Source: Pseudoalteromonas piscicida
Lineage (GTDB): Bacteria; Pseudomonadota; Gammaproteobacteria; Enterobacterales; Alteromonadaceae
DNA length: 64,000 nt
NCBI RefSeq assembly: GCF_002208135.1
Contig: NZ_CP021646.1
Coordinates: 2,916,001-2,980,000 of the forward strand
Direction: 5' to 3'
Program-made: the position numbers and the translations under genes
Shown: positions 9,946 to 18,765 of the stretch, in pieces
Layout: each line of letters starts with the position of its first letter
Numbering within the stretch: the stretch's first letter is position 1
Notes under the pieces: generated by a model
The model's input: only the letters and a program-made list of their open reading frames with translations
What the model was told of the DNA's origin: nothing
The model's database searches: none

Positions 9946-10764
9946 TTATGCAGCCTCAAGATAACCAATTGGTGTCATATCGCCAAGTGAATCATGTGGT
10001 CGCTCATAATTATAAATATCTAACCACTGATCAGTGATTTCACGTACTTCTTGCAGTGACTCAAACAAGTATAAATCGAGCACTTCTTCACGATAACTTC
10101 GGTTAAACCTTTCCACAAAACCATTCTGGTAAGGACTGCCTGGCTCTATAAATTCCAACTTGATGTCATTTTTTATTGCCCAATCTTCGAGTGCCGCTGA
10201 AGTAAATTCTGGGCCATTGTCCACTCTAATCTGCTTTGGTTTACCGCGCCAAGCAATAATTTGTTGTAGCGTTCTAATAACTCGTTCAGAAGTTAAGCTT
10301 GTATCGACCTCAATCGCCAGTGCTTGTCGGTTGAAATCATCCAGCACATTCAGTGTTCTAAAACGATGTCCATAGCTTAATGCGTCACTCATAAAGTCCA
10401 TTGACCACGATTCATTATGTTGTGTCGGTGCACTTAATGGTTCAGGTGTTCTTGTTGGAACACGGCGCTTCCCCTTACGTCTCAAGTTTAGTTTTAGCAT
10501 GTTGTAAACGCGTTCAACACGCTTTTTATTCCACGGCTTACCTTTATTGCGAAGCCTTTTGAATAGCTTAGGCAGCCCCCACCTAGGATGGCGCTCTACC
10601 AGCGCAAGTAATGCGTCGATAACGTCATCATCTAACGGCCGTTTATGTTTGTGGTAAAAAGCTGAGCGGCTTAGCCCTGCCACTTCACAAGCAAATGCGA
10701 CGCTGACGTTAAATTGAGCTCTTAAATGCTCTACCCAAGCTCTGCGCCTACTTGTTTTTACTGC
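9946..10764 (-). CDS. IS3-family transposase OrfB (made as OrfAB by -1 frameshift)
   Basis: DDE integrase-type transposase. The catalytic triad is visible as D in WSMDFMSD, D in IRVDNGPEF and E in NGFVERFNRSYREE, with the HTH_21-like segment near the start (HPRWGLPKLFKRLRNKG). The continuous frame runs from the slippery site at 10764-10770 and starts AVKTSRRRAWVEH, so the product is expected as an OrfA-OrfB fusion. A GTG at 10683 is the first internal start but would remove part of the N-terminus. No stop or deletion breaks the frame, so the transposase may be active. Confidence 0.9.
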   Translation of the reverse strand, partial: AVKTSRRRAWVEHLRAQFNVSVAFACEVAGLSRSAFYHKHKRPLDDDVIDALLALVERHPRWGLPKLFKRLRNKGKPWNKKRVERVYNMLKLNLRRKGKRRVPTRTPEPLSAPTQHNESWSMDFMSDALSYGHRFRTLNVLDDFNRQALAIEVDTSLTSERVIRTLQQIIAWRGKPKQIRVDNGPEFTSAALEDWAIKNDIKLEFIEPGSPYQNGFVERFNRSYREEVLDLYLFESLQEVREITDQWLDIYNYERPHDSLGDMTPIGYLEAA

Positions 10765-11024
10765 TTTTTTGCGATGATATCCTCAAGCATCGAGTGCTTT
10801 AGGCTAAGCGTTGCAAACATATCTTTTAGCTTACGGTTTTCTTCTTCAAGCTCTTTAAGTCGCTTAACGTCTGAAGCTTCCATCCCGCCATATTTTGAGC
10901 GCCATTTGTAAAATGTACTTTGGCCGATACCATGTTTGCGGCAGATTTCTGGCACAGGAATACCTGACTCAGCTTCCTTGATCATGCTGACAATTTGGGT
11001 TTCGGTGAACTTGCTTTTTCTCAT
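10758..11024 (-). CDS. IS3-family OrfA, helix-turn-helix protein
   Basis: An 88-residue protein starting MRKSKFTETQIVSMIKEAES, with a helix-turn-helix (residues about 10-50, including CRKHGIGQSTFYKWRSKYGG) and a C-terminal leucine-zipper-like helix (LKELEEENRKLKDMFATLS). This is the normal IS3 OrfA design for binding the element ends and dimerising. It ends at a TAA just past the A6G slippery run, which allows ribosomes to shift -1 into orfB. Confidence 0.9.
   Translation of the reverse strand: MRKSKFTETQIVSMIKEAESGIPVPEICRKHGIGQSTFYKWRSKYGGMEASDVKRLKELEEENRKLKDMFATLSLKHSMLEDIIAKKQ
10764..10770 (-). promoter_or_regulatory. Programmed -1 ribosomal frameshift site
   Basis: The minus strand reads A AAA AAG in the orfA frame, two codons before the orfA TAA. 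A -1 slip continues as GCA GTA AAA directly into the orfB frame. A AAA AAG is the classical slippery heptamer of IS3 elements. No downstream pseudoknot was modelled. Confidence 0.85.
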
Positions 11025-11093
11025 CGTAAATTTTCCTATTTTAGTTAATGGAAAATTCTACTTATAAACTGTTTCATTTTTTGGGGAGTTACA

Positions 11094-12173
11094 GGTCGCC
11101 TTTACCGAGCTTGCGTAAAACGGCAAGCGCAGCGGAGAGTGATTCTCCGGTATTTTTTAAGATAACCTTACCTACGCCTTTGACTGCTGAGCCCACTACT
11201 GGCACCAAACCAATACCCGTAAGGGTAAAGGCCAGCCAAGCGTCAGTGTCGTTGGCTTCATCATCGTCAGTCAGTAACATGACATTGGCGGTGATATCTC
11301 GTAAATCCATGACTTGGTCGATAATCGGTATCATGGAAATCAAGGTACCTACCACGATTTGTGACGTGGAGGGGTTTTGATTAAAGTCGCCTTGTAGTGT
11401 GCCCCATAACCAATCACCTGCTTGAGTTGCAATGCCATTGGCTTCTATCAGTGGTGCGGTATTGCCGCTGCGTACCATTTCAGCGGCTTGCGCTGGGGTG
11501 ATTTGTCCATACAGTGGGTTTTTAGGGCGATTATCTTCTGGCAGGTAATCGCGTTTGTCCTCACCATATTGCACGGTGTATTGACCAGGCGGGCATTCTC
11601 AATTTTTGCTTTACCGCTGTCATCTAAGTTACCAGTCAGCGCTGTGCCGTTTGCAAATCGAATGGTATAAGGTGCGCCCATGATTGGGCTGCCATCTTGA
11701 TAGGTATAAGACAACTCAATGGTACTGCTCGCCATGGTGGCAATGCCATCGGCGGCCAGTGAGAGTCGAGCATTCTCAGAGAGGGCTTGAATTTGCGGTA
11801 CACTTGGCATAGTGGCGCTTTGTTTGCCACCAATATCTTGCTCCATGCTACCGTCAAACACGGTCATGGCTTTGCCTTTTAAGGTCAGTAACTTGTCTGC
11901 AAAGATGTTGACGTTACCACTTGAGTCGATGCTGATTTCACTGCCGCCATTGGCAAGGGTGAGGTTGCCAGAGCCACTGCCTTTTACTGCGATATTGCCT
12001 TGACTTTGAATGATTTGACTTCCCGCCGGCGCGGTGATGGTAAGGTTGTTGTCTGCCTTGAGCTTTATATCACTTTGGATAACACTGCGATGGCTGCGAC
12101 CCGCCTTAAGGGTGATATTTTGTGTGGCGCTGACGTCTATTTGATTAGCGATGAGTTCAAAGTTAATCATCAT
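11094..12173 (-). pseudogene. Truncated, frameshifted second copy of the vgrG middle region
   Basis: Nearly identical at the DNA level to 13.90-14.95 kb of the intact vgrG. Homology starts near 12150 (ANQIDVSA...) and runs through the beta-helix/DUF2345-like part, the transthyretin-like domain and the hydrophobic pre-toxin segment. It stops exactly where the IS ends at 11093, before any toxin domain. About 11587, where the intact gene has CAGGCGGGGC, this copy has one G fewer, which puts the second half out of frame. The first 7 codons (MMINFEL) are not vgrG. It sits 84 bp downstream of the immunity gene, as orphan C-terminal cassettes do in polymorphic toxin loci. It cannot make a toxin. Confidence 0.9.
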
Positions 12174-12257
12174 CGCATTTTCAATTAATAAGTAAGTGTT
12201 TTTAGTGGTAAGGAGTTAAGTGGTTTTTATTTGCTACTTTAATAACAGGAGCATTTA

Positions 12258-12935
12258 TTATGAATAAGCCTTAGCTATAAGCCCTTGTTGGTCTAGTATT
12301 TCTTTCTGACCAAATGATGCTAATACACTTAGATGGGCGAAAATATTTACTTTACTGACATTGTCAATGGTAGGCTGCCCACCAAGAAAAAAAGCAGGTT
12401 CAAAAGCATACATTTCGTTATATTTTAATTGAGATAATCGAAGTTTACATTTCTCAAAAAGTAAGCCTCCACTCGTATCATCTATATCCAGCGATGTTGG
12501 CCTTTTTGCACCAAAGAAAAACTGTATGGCATCGTTTTCTTCTCCAACTGCTATGTCTTCGGCATTACCTTCTTTCTCTATAATCCAACCGTGAGATGGG
12601 TCGATTAGATATTTATGTCCAAATTTCTCTCCCCATAAGAATAGCTCTCCAAAAGCACTGCGAGCAATTACATAATATGTGTCTTGCTCGATGATACCTA
12701 TATCTCCAAGCCATGCATCTAAGGTATCTTCAAAATCATCGGGATTAGTTAACCAAAAAAGTCCTTCCCCGAAACCAGAAAATCCGTATTCACTCCAATA
12801 TTCTAATAATCTAGTAGGTAGTTTACCTTCAAACTTTTTTATTATTTCTGCTGGGGCTTGATTTTTTTCACTAGGCTCTTCAAACTTTTCAAGAAACCAC
12901 TCGAAATCTTCATCTATTTCAAATTGTTTGGTCAT
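12258..12935 (-). CDS. Probable immunity protein, GAD-like/DUF1851 (Tdi1-like)
   Basis: A 225-residue acidic cytoplasmic protein. The N-terminal half (FEEPSEKNQAPAEIIKKFEGKLP, then LLEYWSEYGFSGFGEGLFWL) is the GAD-like region. The following IARSAFGELFLWGEKFG and the C-terminal part resemble DUF1851. This two-part arrangement is known from Tdi1, the immunity protein for the Ntox15 DNase Tde1 of Agrobacterium. It begins 66 bp after the stop of the VgrG that carries an Ntox15-like C-terminus, on the same strand, so it very probably protects the producer. A good AGGAGG-like site (AAGGAGGTTAG) precedes the ATG. Confidence 0.8.
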   Translation of the reverse strand: MTKQFEIDEDFEWFLEKFEEPSEKNQAPAEIIKKFEGKLPTRLLEYWSEYGFSGFGEGLFWLTNPDDFEDTLDAWLGDIGIIEQDTYYVIARSAFGELFLWGEKFGHKYLIDPSHGWIIEKEGNAEDIAVGEENDAIQFFFGAKRPTSLDIDDTSGGLLFEKCKLRLSQLKYNEMYAFEPAFFLGGQPTIDNVSKVNIFAHLSVLASFGQKEILDQQGLIAKAYS

Positions 12936-13001
12936 TATTCTAACCTCCTTACTTACACCGTTCTAATTCTATATTCATTTGGGTGGTAGGGCCCATTGTT
13001 C

Positions 13002-16000
13002 TCAACGCAACCCTTGCTGCCTCATCCATACCGGAAACTCTCCCCCTTTAGACCACTGAGAACCGAGAGAGGAGTTTACATTTTTATTTCCGAGTTTGTT
13101 GATCTTATCACTACCGCCCGCTATCAGGTCAGGATCATGTAAAGCAGCTAACTGAGACATTTGTTCTTTTATCTTCTCTGTTGCGACTTTATCAGCATTT
13201 CGACCTTTAATACCCTGCTTTCTCAAACTTTTTAATATTGATTCATACATTTCGTCCTCTAACTTTTTTCTTGCTGATACTTGTGCCATTCCGCCATTCG
13301 TTAGAATTTTTCTTGCTTTTTTATGTCCATGCTCTTTAACAAGGTCAGTCAAGGTTTTACGGTTTTCTAAATATTGTTCAACCGTCATTTTATTGATGCC
13401 GTGCTGCTGAGCTTTTAGTTGTTTATAAAACTCTTTTTCTAGAGCTTGCTTACCACCCTTAAAGTTCTTCGCTAAGTCTTCGCCAGGCATGAAGCAAGGA
13501 GGTCTATACTTCTTCATTTTTATAGCTTTGAGTTTAGCCCCCGGCAACTCATTCCCTTTTGGCGGCTCCAACTCATCGGCTTTGGCTTTGGTGGGCTTAT
13601 CGGTAACGCCTCGAATTGGTGGTTGGCCTTGATATTCATCCAGTGCTTTATTAACTCGCTGTCCGATTTCTTGGGCGGCTTGTTGCATATGCTGGTCGAT
13701 TTTGGGGGTGACATCGTCTAGGCGTTTAACCGTGGCTTGCATGCCTTCGATGGCGGCGTCTGGAAGTAGTAGGTCGTACTGCCAACTGGTAGACATGTCA
13801 TCAAGTGAATCGCGCAGGCCTTTGACGATGTTTTTTACTTCCGTGGCGGATTGTTTTCCTAGGTCTTGCCAGTTGATGTCTCTTAGGTATTTAACTGGGT
13901 CGCCTTTACCGAGCTTGCGTAAAACGGCAAGCGCAGCAGAGAGCGATTCTCCAGTATTTTTTAAGATAACCTTGCCCACGCCTTTGACTGCTGAGCCCAC
14001 TACTGGCACTAAACCAATACCCGTTAGGGTAAAGGCAAGCCAAGCGTCGGTGTCGTTGGCTTCATCATCGTCGGTCAGTAACATGACATTGGCGGTGATA
14101 TCTCGTAAATCCATGACTTGGTCGATAATCGGTATCATGGAAATCAAGGTACCTACCACGATTTGTGACGTGGAGGGGTTTTGATTAAAGTCGCCTTGTA
14201 GTGTGCCCCACAACCAATCCCCTGCTTGGGTTGCAATGCCATTGGCTTCTATCAGTGGTGCGGTATTGCCGCTGCGTACCATTTCAGCCGCTTGCGCTGG
14301 AGTGATTTGTCCATACAGTGGGTTTTTAGGGCGATTATCTTCTGGCAGGTAATCGCGTTTGTCCTCACCATATTGCACGGTGTATTGACCAGGCGGGGCA
14401 TTCTCAATTTTTGCTTTACCGCTGTCATCTAAGTTACCAGTCAACTCTGTGCCGTTTGCAAATCGAATGGTATAAGGCGCGCCCATAATTGGGCTGCCAT
14501 CTTGATAGGTATAAGACAGCTCAATGGTACTACTCGCCATGGTGGCAATGCCATCGGCGGCCAGTGAGAGTCGAGCATTTTCAGACAGCGCTTGAATTTG
14601 CGGCACACTCGGCATCGTGGCGCTTTGTTTACCACCAATATCTTGCTCCATGCTACCGTCAAACACGGTCATGGCTTTGCCTTTTAAGGTCAGTAACTTG
14701 TCTGCAAAGATGTTGACGTTACCACTTGAGTCAATACTGATTTCACTGCCGCCATTGGCAAGGGTGAGGTTGCCAGAGCCACTGCCTTTTACTGCGATAT
14801 TGCCTTGACTTTGGATGATTTGACTTCCCGCGGGAGCGGTAATGGTAAGGTTGTTATCTGCCTTGAGGTTTATATCACTTTGGATAACACTGCGATGGCT
14901 GCGACCCGCCTTAAGGGTCAAATTTTGTTTGGCGCTGACGTCAATTTGATTGGCGGTGACGTCTAGGTTGGTTGCTGCATCAATAATCACCGACTTTTTA
15001 CTCTCCAGTGCCAGTTGTTGTTTGGCGCTGGCAATAAAGGTTTTATTGGTGAGTAGTCGAATTGCGCTTTTAACACTGCCAAGTTGTATGTCTTTGGCCG
15101 CAAAAATATTCATCGCACCAAGTTGCGCAAGCCAGTGAATATAGGGCTGCTTTTTATCCCCATGTAAGACTAAGTACTGATTGCTCGCTAGGGTTTGCAA
15201 CACAATATGCGGGGTATTTGGGGTGTCATCAAACATCAACAGGTTTTGGCCGCGAGAGCACAACACGTTTTGGGCGTTATTGGCGCTAGTAACAACCGAT
15301 GGTTGGGTGTCGTTAAGCGCAAACCCTAACAGGTAACTTTGGTCAGGGTCGTTGTTCATACAACCGATGAGCACATTACTGTCTGGCAGCAGTGGAAAGT
15401 GTAATCCCGTTGGTTGCTTTTGACCGCGACAGGCATATTGTGTGAGGCGCTTTACTGATTCAGTCACCTGACTATCAAAATGTACTTGCGTGGCATATTG
15501 CCCTTGGGTATCTAGATGAGGATTGGCCTTTGACCCTGACAGCGAGCGCACTGTGGCGGTAAACACCATCGGTTTAGGGCTATGCTCTGGGGGCGCGATA
15601 CGTATTGGCTCACCCCGTGGTACACACACCGACTCGCTATGATATGCAACTTGCTTAGGGTCATTAGCACTGCCTTGCTTATACACCTGTTTACTGCGAA
15701 TACAGGTATAATCGCCACCTTTCGCTGTGCCCAATTTACCATTTAACGAAAACGAATAACCGGCATTGGCTTCGGCTACGTTCCCTACCAGCGTGACTTC
15801 ATTTTTACCTTGTTGATAGGCAAGCTCAAGATTGCCGGTGCGCTCAAATTGCTCAGCGGGATTGTGTGCAGCAGGCTCAAAATAGCTGCGCTGCGCCGAG
15901 CTGACCGAGGTTGGTGGATGGGCATTCATATGCACTTGGGAGCCACCCATTCTAAAACGATGGCGACTTTGGCACTGCGTAAACCCAACAAAGCCAGTTT

Positions 16001-16610
16001 CATGTTCGTGAACCAGACCATCTTTATCCGTCACCGACAGTAAGCCTCGCTCAATATACGGGCTTGCAAGATTCCCCTCGGCAATCACTATCGACTCAAT
16101 AAAATCATGGCATTCAAACCAATAAATTAAGCCGTACTTTGCTAATAGTCGGGTGAAAAAGGTGTAGTCGTTTTCTAGCGCTTGTACGCACTGCGGTAGC
16201 GTGGGTAAGTCTTTAGTGACTCGCCATTTTATCCGGTCTTGTGAATAGCCGGCTTTTTGTATCAACTTATTGAGGACAGTCTGGACATTGGCTTGTACAA
16301 AGATTTGGCTTTTTTCTGTTTGCTTAAGTAACTCAAGGCGAGGCTTTAAAACCACCTCTGCACTACAGGTGTGCTCAGACACAAAACCAGATTGGATATC
16401 AAACAAAGTCCCAGTGAAATACGTCGATATTGCATCTGGTGACTCAATTTCAAACGTGAGCATATTGCCGACAAGTAACTCATCAGCCAGGTCAAATTGG
16501 GATTCTAGGTTCGCTTTGAGTAAAAAGCCGCTATTGATACAGGTCGTGAGTTCAAAATCGACGACATGTACAGGATGGTTAGTACCATACACCACAATCC
16601 TTGTTTGCAT
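13002..16610 (-). CDS. vgrG: VgrG spike protein with C-terminal Ntox15-like DNase domain
   Basis: A 1202-residue evolved type VI secretion spike. Residues 1-330 form the gp27/phage GPD-like part (for example ALENDYTFFTRLLAKYGLIYW). Next come the gp5-type OB fold (about 370-450) and a beta-helix stalk ending in ANQIDVSAKQNLTLKAGRSH (about 550). A transthyretin-like domain follows (about 685-740, GSPIMGAPYTIRF...APPGQYTV). A Gly/hydrophobic pre-toxin segment comes next (about 800-900, DWLWGTLQGDFNQNPSTSQI). The last 185 residues end in LAALHDPDLIAGGSDKIN and NVNSSLGSQW; the HxxD motif is H1158/D1161, as in the Ntox15 family (Tde1). Its immunity gene follows. No T6SS core genes, PAAR or adaptor are nearby. 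The Shine-Dalgarno sequence (TGGACA) is weak. Confidence 0.88.
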   Translation of the reverse strand: MQTRIVVYGTNHPVHVVDFELTTCINSGFLLKANLESQFDLADELLVGNMLTFEIESPDAISTYFTGTLFDIQSGFVSEHTCSAEVVLKPRLELLKQTEKSQIFVQANVQTVLNKLIQKAGYSQDRIKWRVTKDLPTLPQCVQALENDYTFFTRLLAKYGLIYWFECHDFIESIVIAEGNLASPYIERGLLSVTDKDGLVHEHETGFVGFTQCQSRHRFRMGGSQVHMNAHPPTSVSSAQRSYFEPAAHNPAEQFERTGNLELAYQQGKNEVTLVGNVAEANAGYSFSLNGKLGTAKGGDYTCIRSKQVYKQGSANDPKQVAYHSESVCVPRGEPIRIAPPEHSPKPMVFTATVRSLSGSKANPHLDTQGQYATQVHFDSQVTESVKRLTQYACRGQKQPTGLHFPLLPDSNVLIGCMNNDPDQSYLLGFALNDTQPSVVTSANNAQNVLCSRGQNLLMFDDTPNTPHIVLQTLASNQYLVLHGDKKQPYIHWLAQLGAMNIFAAKDIQLGSVKSAIRLLTNKTFIASAKQQLALESKKSVIIDAATNLDVTANQIDVSAKQNLTLKAGRSHRSVIQSDINLKADNNLTITAPAGSQIIQSQGNIAVKGSGSGNLTLANGGSEISIDSSGNVNIFADKLLTLKGKAMTVFDGSMEQDIGGKQSATMPSVPQIQALSENARLSLAADGIATMASSTIELSYTYQDGSPIMGAPYTIRFANGTELTGNLDDSGKAKIENAPPGQYTVQYGEDKRDYLPEDNRPKNPLYGQITPAQAAEMVRSGNTAPLIEANGIATQAGDWLWGTLQGDFNQNPSTSQIVVGTLISMIPIIDQVMDLRDITANVMLLTDDDEANDTDAWLAFTLTGIGLVPVVGSAVKGVGKVILKNTGESLSAALAVLRKLGKGDPVKYLRDINWQDLGKQSATEVKNIVKGLRDSLDDMSTSWQYDLLLPDAAIEGMQATVKRLDDVTPKIDQHMQQAAQEIGQRVNKALDEYQGQPPIRGVTDKPTKAKADELEPPKGNELPGAKLKAIKMKKYRPPCFMPGEDLAKNFKGGKQALEKEFYKQLKAQQHGINKMTVEQYLENRKTLTDLVKEHGHKKARKILTNGGMAQVSARKKLEDEMYESILKSLRKQGIKGRNADKVATEKIKEQMSQLAALHDPDLIAGGSDKINKLGNKNVNSSLGSQWSKGGEFPVWMRQQGLR

Positions 16611-16812
16611 TTTTTATGTCCACTGTTGTTGGTTAAAGCTGTTCCACCAATACACAATACGACTTCCTAGTGTGCTGCGATTGGTTTTTATTTGCGCGTT
16701 ATTGTTACATAAAAGGCAAGCATTTTTAACTCATTTTTTTTATTCAGCATTAGAATGCTTATTGGGTGTGCTGGAGAGAGGAAAGTAGCGCTGATTGTTA
16801 ATTCTGATTTTA
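16611..16812. other. Upstream region of vgrG
   Basis: About 200 bp of AT-rich DNA between the vgrG start and the first repeat module. It should hold the vgrG promoter, but I see no site strong enough to name. Confidence 0.4.
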
Positions 16813-16870
16813 TCTCCTGAAGCAGCTAAGTCGCTTACAAGCACCACAAGAATTTATCAGCGCCTTGTGT

Positions 16871-17018
16871 CTCCCTCATCACACCCGAAAGTAAATTGCC
16901 AATGCGTCATTTCAACGCATGGATGCGTGAAAAGCGGTGACAGGGCCAAGGATGGCCCTTACACCACGGTGACGTTCATATTGGCAATTTACTTGAGGAG
17001 TCAGTGTGATGTTGGGAG
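16871..17018. repeat. 148-bp inverted-repeat element, copy 1
   Basis: Long imperfect stem. Its core arms AAGTAAATTGCCAAT (16889-16903) and ATTGGCAATTTACTT (16980-16994) are perfect complements, and outer arms CTCCC...CATCACAC / GTGTGATG...GGGAG extend it. Two smaller hairpins sit inside: ACGCAT-GG-ATGCGT and GGGCCA-AGGA-TGGCCC. A second copy lies 1130 bp away. It could be a structured RNA or a non-autonomous mobile element. Confidence 0.8.
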
Positions 17019-17284
17019 TGCCTTTTCTTTTGCGCAACGATTCTTTGGGCATCAAAGAAAAGTAAGTCGTAGCCCATGGATGGGCGTCGAAATCCGTCAG
17101 GAGGACGGGCTGACTTTACGGTAAATTTCGAGCTACCAGTCGTTAGCAACATAAACCTCCATGTTTAATATCAAAGCGCATCCATGCGCTCCTCGTTCAT
17201 TCTTTTTAAACGACGCGATCGAGCGAACCAAGAAAACGTCGCCCCAGCATCACACTTAACCCTCAAATCCTAAGCCGATATATA

Positions 17285-17445
17285 ATACCAATTGCACTAA
17301 GTCTCCAATCAATTTGAAGGGTGAAATACCATATTAGCGTCGTTAAAAATTTCTCATTTAGAACAACTAAATAGCAAAATTTTTGCCTAGCTACTAAAGC
17401 TATTTCTCCGCTTCAAATTGCTCATTTACCTAATGCAATTGGTAT
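17285..17445. mobile_element. MITE-like element, 161 bp, inserted in a repeat copy
   Basis: The terminal inverted repeats ATACCAATTGCACTAAGT and, read inward from the other end, ATACCAATTGCATTAGGT match at 16 of 18 positions. It interrupts a mosaic module that reads GCCGATATAGTGCAACCG in uninterrupted copies (for example near 9172) but GCCGATATATA-[element]-CGCAACCG here. No coding capacity. A related 209-bp copy lies at 36697-36905. Confidence 0.88.
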
Positions 17446-18000
17446 CGCAACCGTCTTGTAAGGCACATCCCTGTGCCTGACAAGACTTGGCCGACATCCT
17501 GTCGGCACATTGCATATCGGCTTATGCTTTTCGGGTGAAGAAGAAGTGCCTTTTCTTTTGCGCAACGATTCTTTGGGCATCAAAGAAAAGGTCGTCGTAG
17601 TCTATGGATGGGCGTCGAAATCCGTCAGGAGGACGGGCTGACTTTACGGTAAATTTCGAGCTACCAGTCGTTAGTAACATAAACCTCCATGTTTAATATC
17701 AAAGCGCATCCATGCGCTTCTCGTTCATTCTTTTTAAACGACGAAAAAGAACGAACCAAGAAAACGTCGCCCCAGCATCACACTTAACCCTCAAATCCTA
17801 AGCCGACATAGTGCAACCGCCTTGTAAGGCACGTCCCTGTGCCAGACAAGACTTGGCCGACATCCTGTCGGCACATTGCATATCGTCTTATGCTTTTCGG
17901 GTGTGATGGAGGGGGAAATAAGTTGTCTGTTAGCTGTCCACAAAGCCATCAGAAACATAGTTGCTTGCAAGCACCACAAGAATTTATCAGCGCCTTGTGT

Positions 18001-18148
18001 CTCCCTCATCACACCCGAAAGTAAATTGCCAATGAGTCATTTCAACGCATGGATGCGTGAAAAGCGGTGACAGGGCCAAGGATGGCCCTTACACCACGGT
18101 GACGTTCATATTGGCAATTTACTTGAGGAGTCAGTGTGAAGTTGGGAG
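18001..18148. repeat. 148-bp inverted-repeat element, copy 2
   Basis: Nearly identical to 16871-17018, including the perfect core arms and both internal hairpins; the shared direct repeat extends left to about 17967 and right to about 18160. One visible difference lies just inside the left arm (AATGAGTC instead of AATGCGTC). Confidence 0.8.
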
Positions 18149-18765
18149 TGCCTTTTCTTTCGGTATCAAAGAAAGATATTTGTAGTCCATGCATGGGCGT
18201 CGAAATCCGTCAGGAGGACATATTAGCCTAACCCTCCATGGCTCGTATCAAAGCGCATCCATGCGCTTCTCGTTCATTCTTTTTAAACGACGAAAAAGAA
18301 CGAACCAAGAAAACGTCGCCCCAGCATCACACTTAATCCTCAAACCCTAAACCGACATAGTGCAACCGTCTTGTAAGGCACGTCCTTGTGCATGACAAGA
18401 CTTGGCCGACATCCTATCGGCACATTGCATATCGACTTATGCTTTTCGGGTGTGATGGAGGGGAGTAAGTCGCCTGTGGAATTTCCACTTTCTCAGTAGC
18501 AATAGAGTAGTTTATAAGCTCAAAAGCGGCTCCAGCCTCACAGTGTAAATAGCGTTGTGGGAGGCGGTTTACCCGCCGAGAAGTTAAGCTTTTCGGGTGA
18601 TGAGGGAGTGCCCTTTCTTTTGCGCAACGATTCTTTGGGCATCAAAGAAAAGGTAGTCGTAGCCCATGGATGAGCGTCGAAATCCGTCAGGAAGACGAGC
18701 TGACTTAACTCATAGTCTCGAGTTATTGGAGAAATCACCTTCCATGGTACGTATCAAAGCGTATA

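Larger units (their letters stand above)
9906..11093 (-). mobile_element. IS3-family insertion sequence, 1188 bp
   Basis: A complete-looking element. Its ends are TGTAACTCCACCC (from 9906) and, read inward from 11093, TGTAACTCCCC; the imperfect inverted repeat extends about 25 bases with scattered mismatches. Inside are orfA and orfB, overlapping through a -1 frameshift signal, which is the standard IS3 organisation. The flanking bases (GTAC on the left, GGTC on the right) do not form a target duplication. The left flank is repeat mosaic and the right flank is the interior of a vgrG copy, so this copy probably took part in a deletion or rearrangement after insertion. The OrfA sequence resembles the IS51/IS407-like groups; group assignment is tentative. 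Confidence 0.9.
16813..18765. repeat. Right mosaic of hairpin-rich repeats flanking the vgrG island
   Basis: Non-coding mosaic of the modules seen at 8.3-9.9 kb. The TCGTAGCCCAT...ATGGGCGTCGAAA module occurs near 17068, 17594, 18178 and 18655. The AACCTCCATGTTTAATATC module occurs near 17153, 17690 and, degenerate, 18231. A module with CTTTCTCAGTAGCAATAGAG lies near 18490. The mosaic reaches within a few bases of the serB stop at 18766. Modules are shuffled and partly deleted relative to the left array. Short frames in it (16795-17124, 17791-18012, 18538-18738) have no support as genes. Confidence 0.88.

Noticed and set aside
11448..12173. An independent small gene downstream of the immunity gene
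   Set aside because: All but its first 7 codons is a copy of the vgrG middle region and the frame is broken by a missing G; annotated as a pseudogene.
13702..14808. Plus-strand open frames within vgrG
   Set aside because: Antisense shadows; the same frames recur in the duplicated fragment because the DNA is duplicated.
8330..18765. Integron or superintegron attC array
   Set aside because: No GTTRRRY/RYYYAAC core pairs, no gene cassettes between the repeats and no integrase.
8330..18765. Prophage carrying the VgrG (tail spike)
   Set aside because: No other phage structural, lysis, integrase or replication genes; VgrG with toxin and immunity fits type VI secretion.
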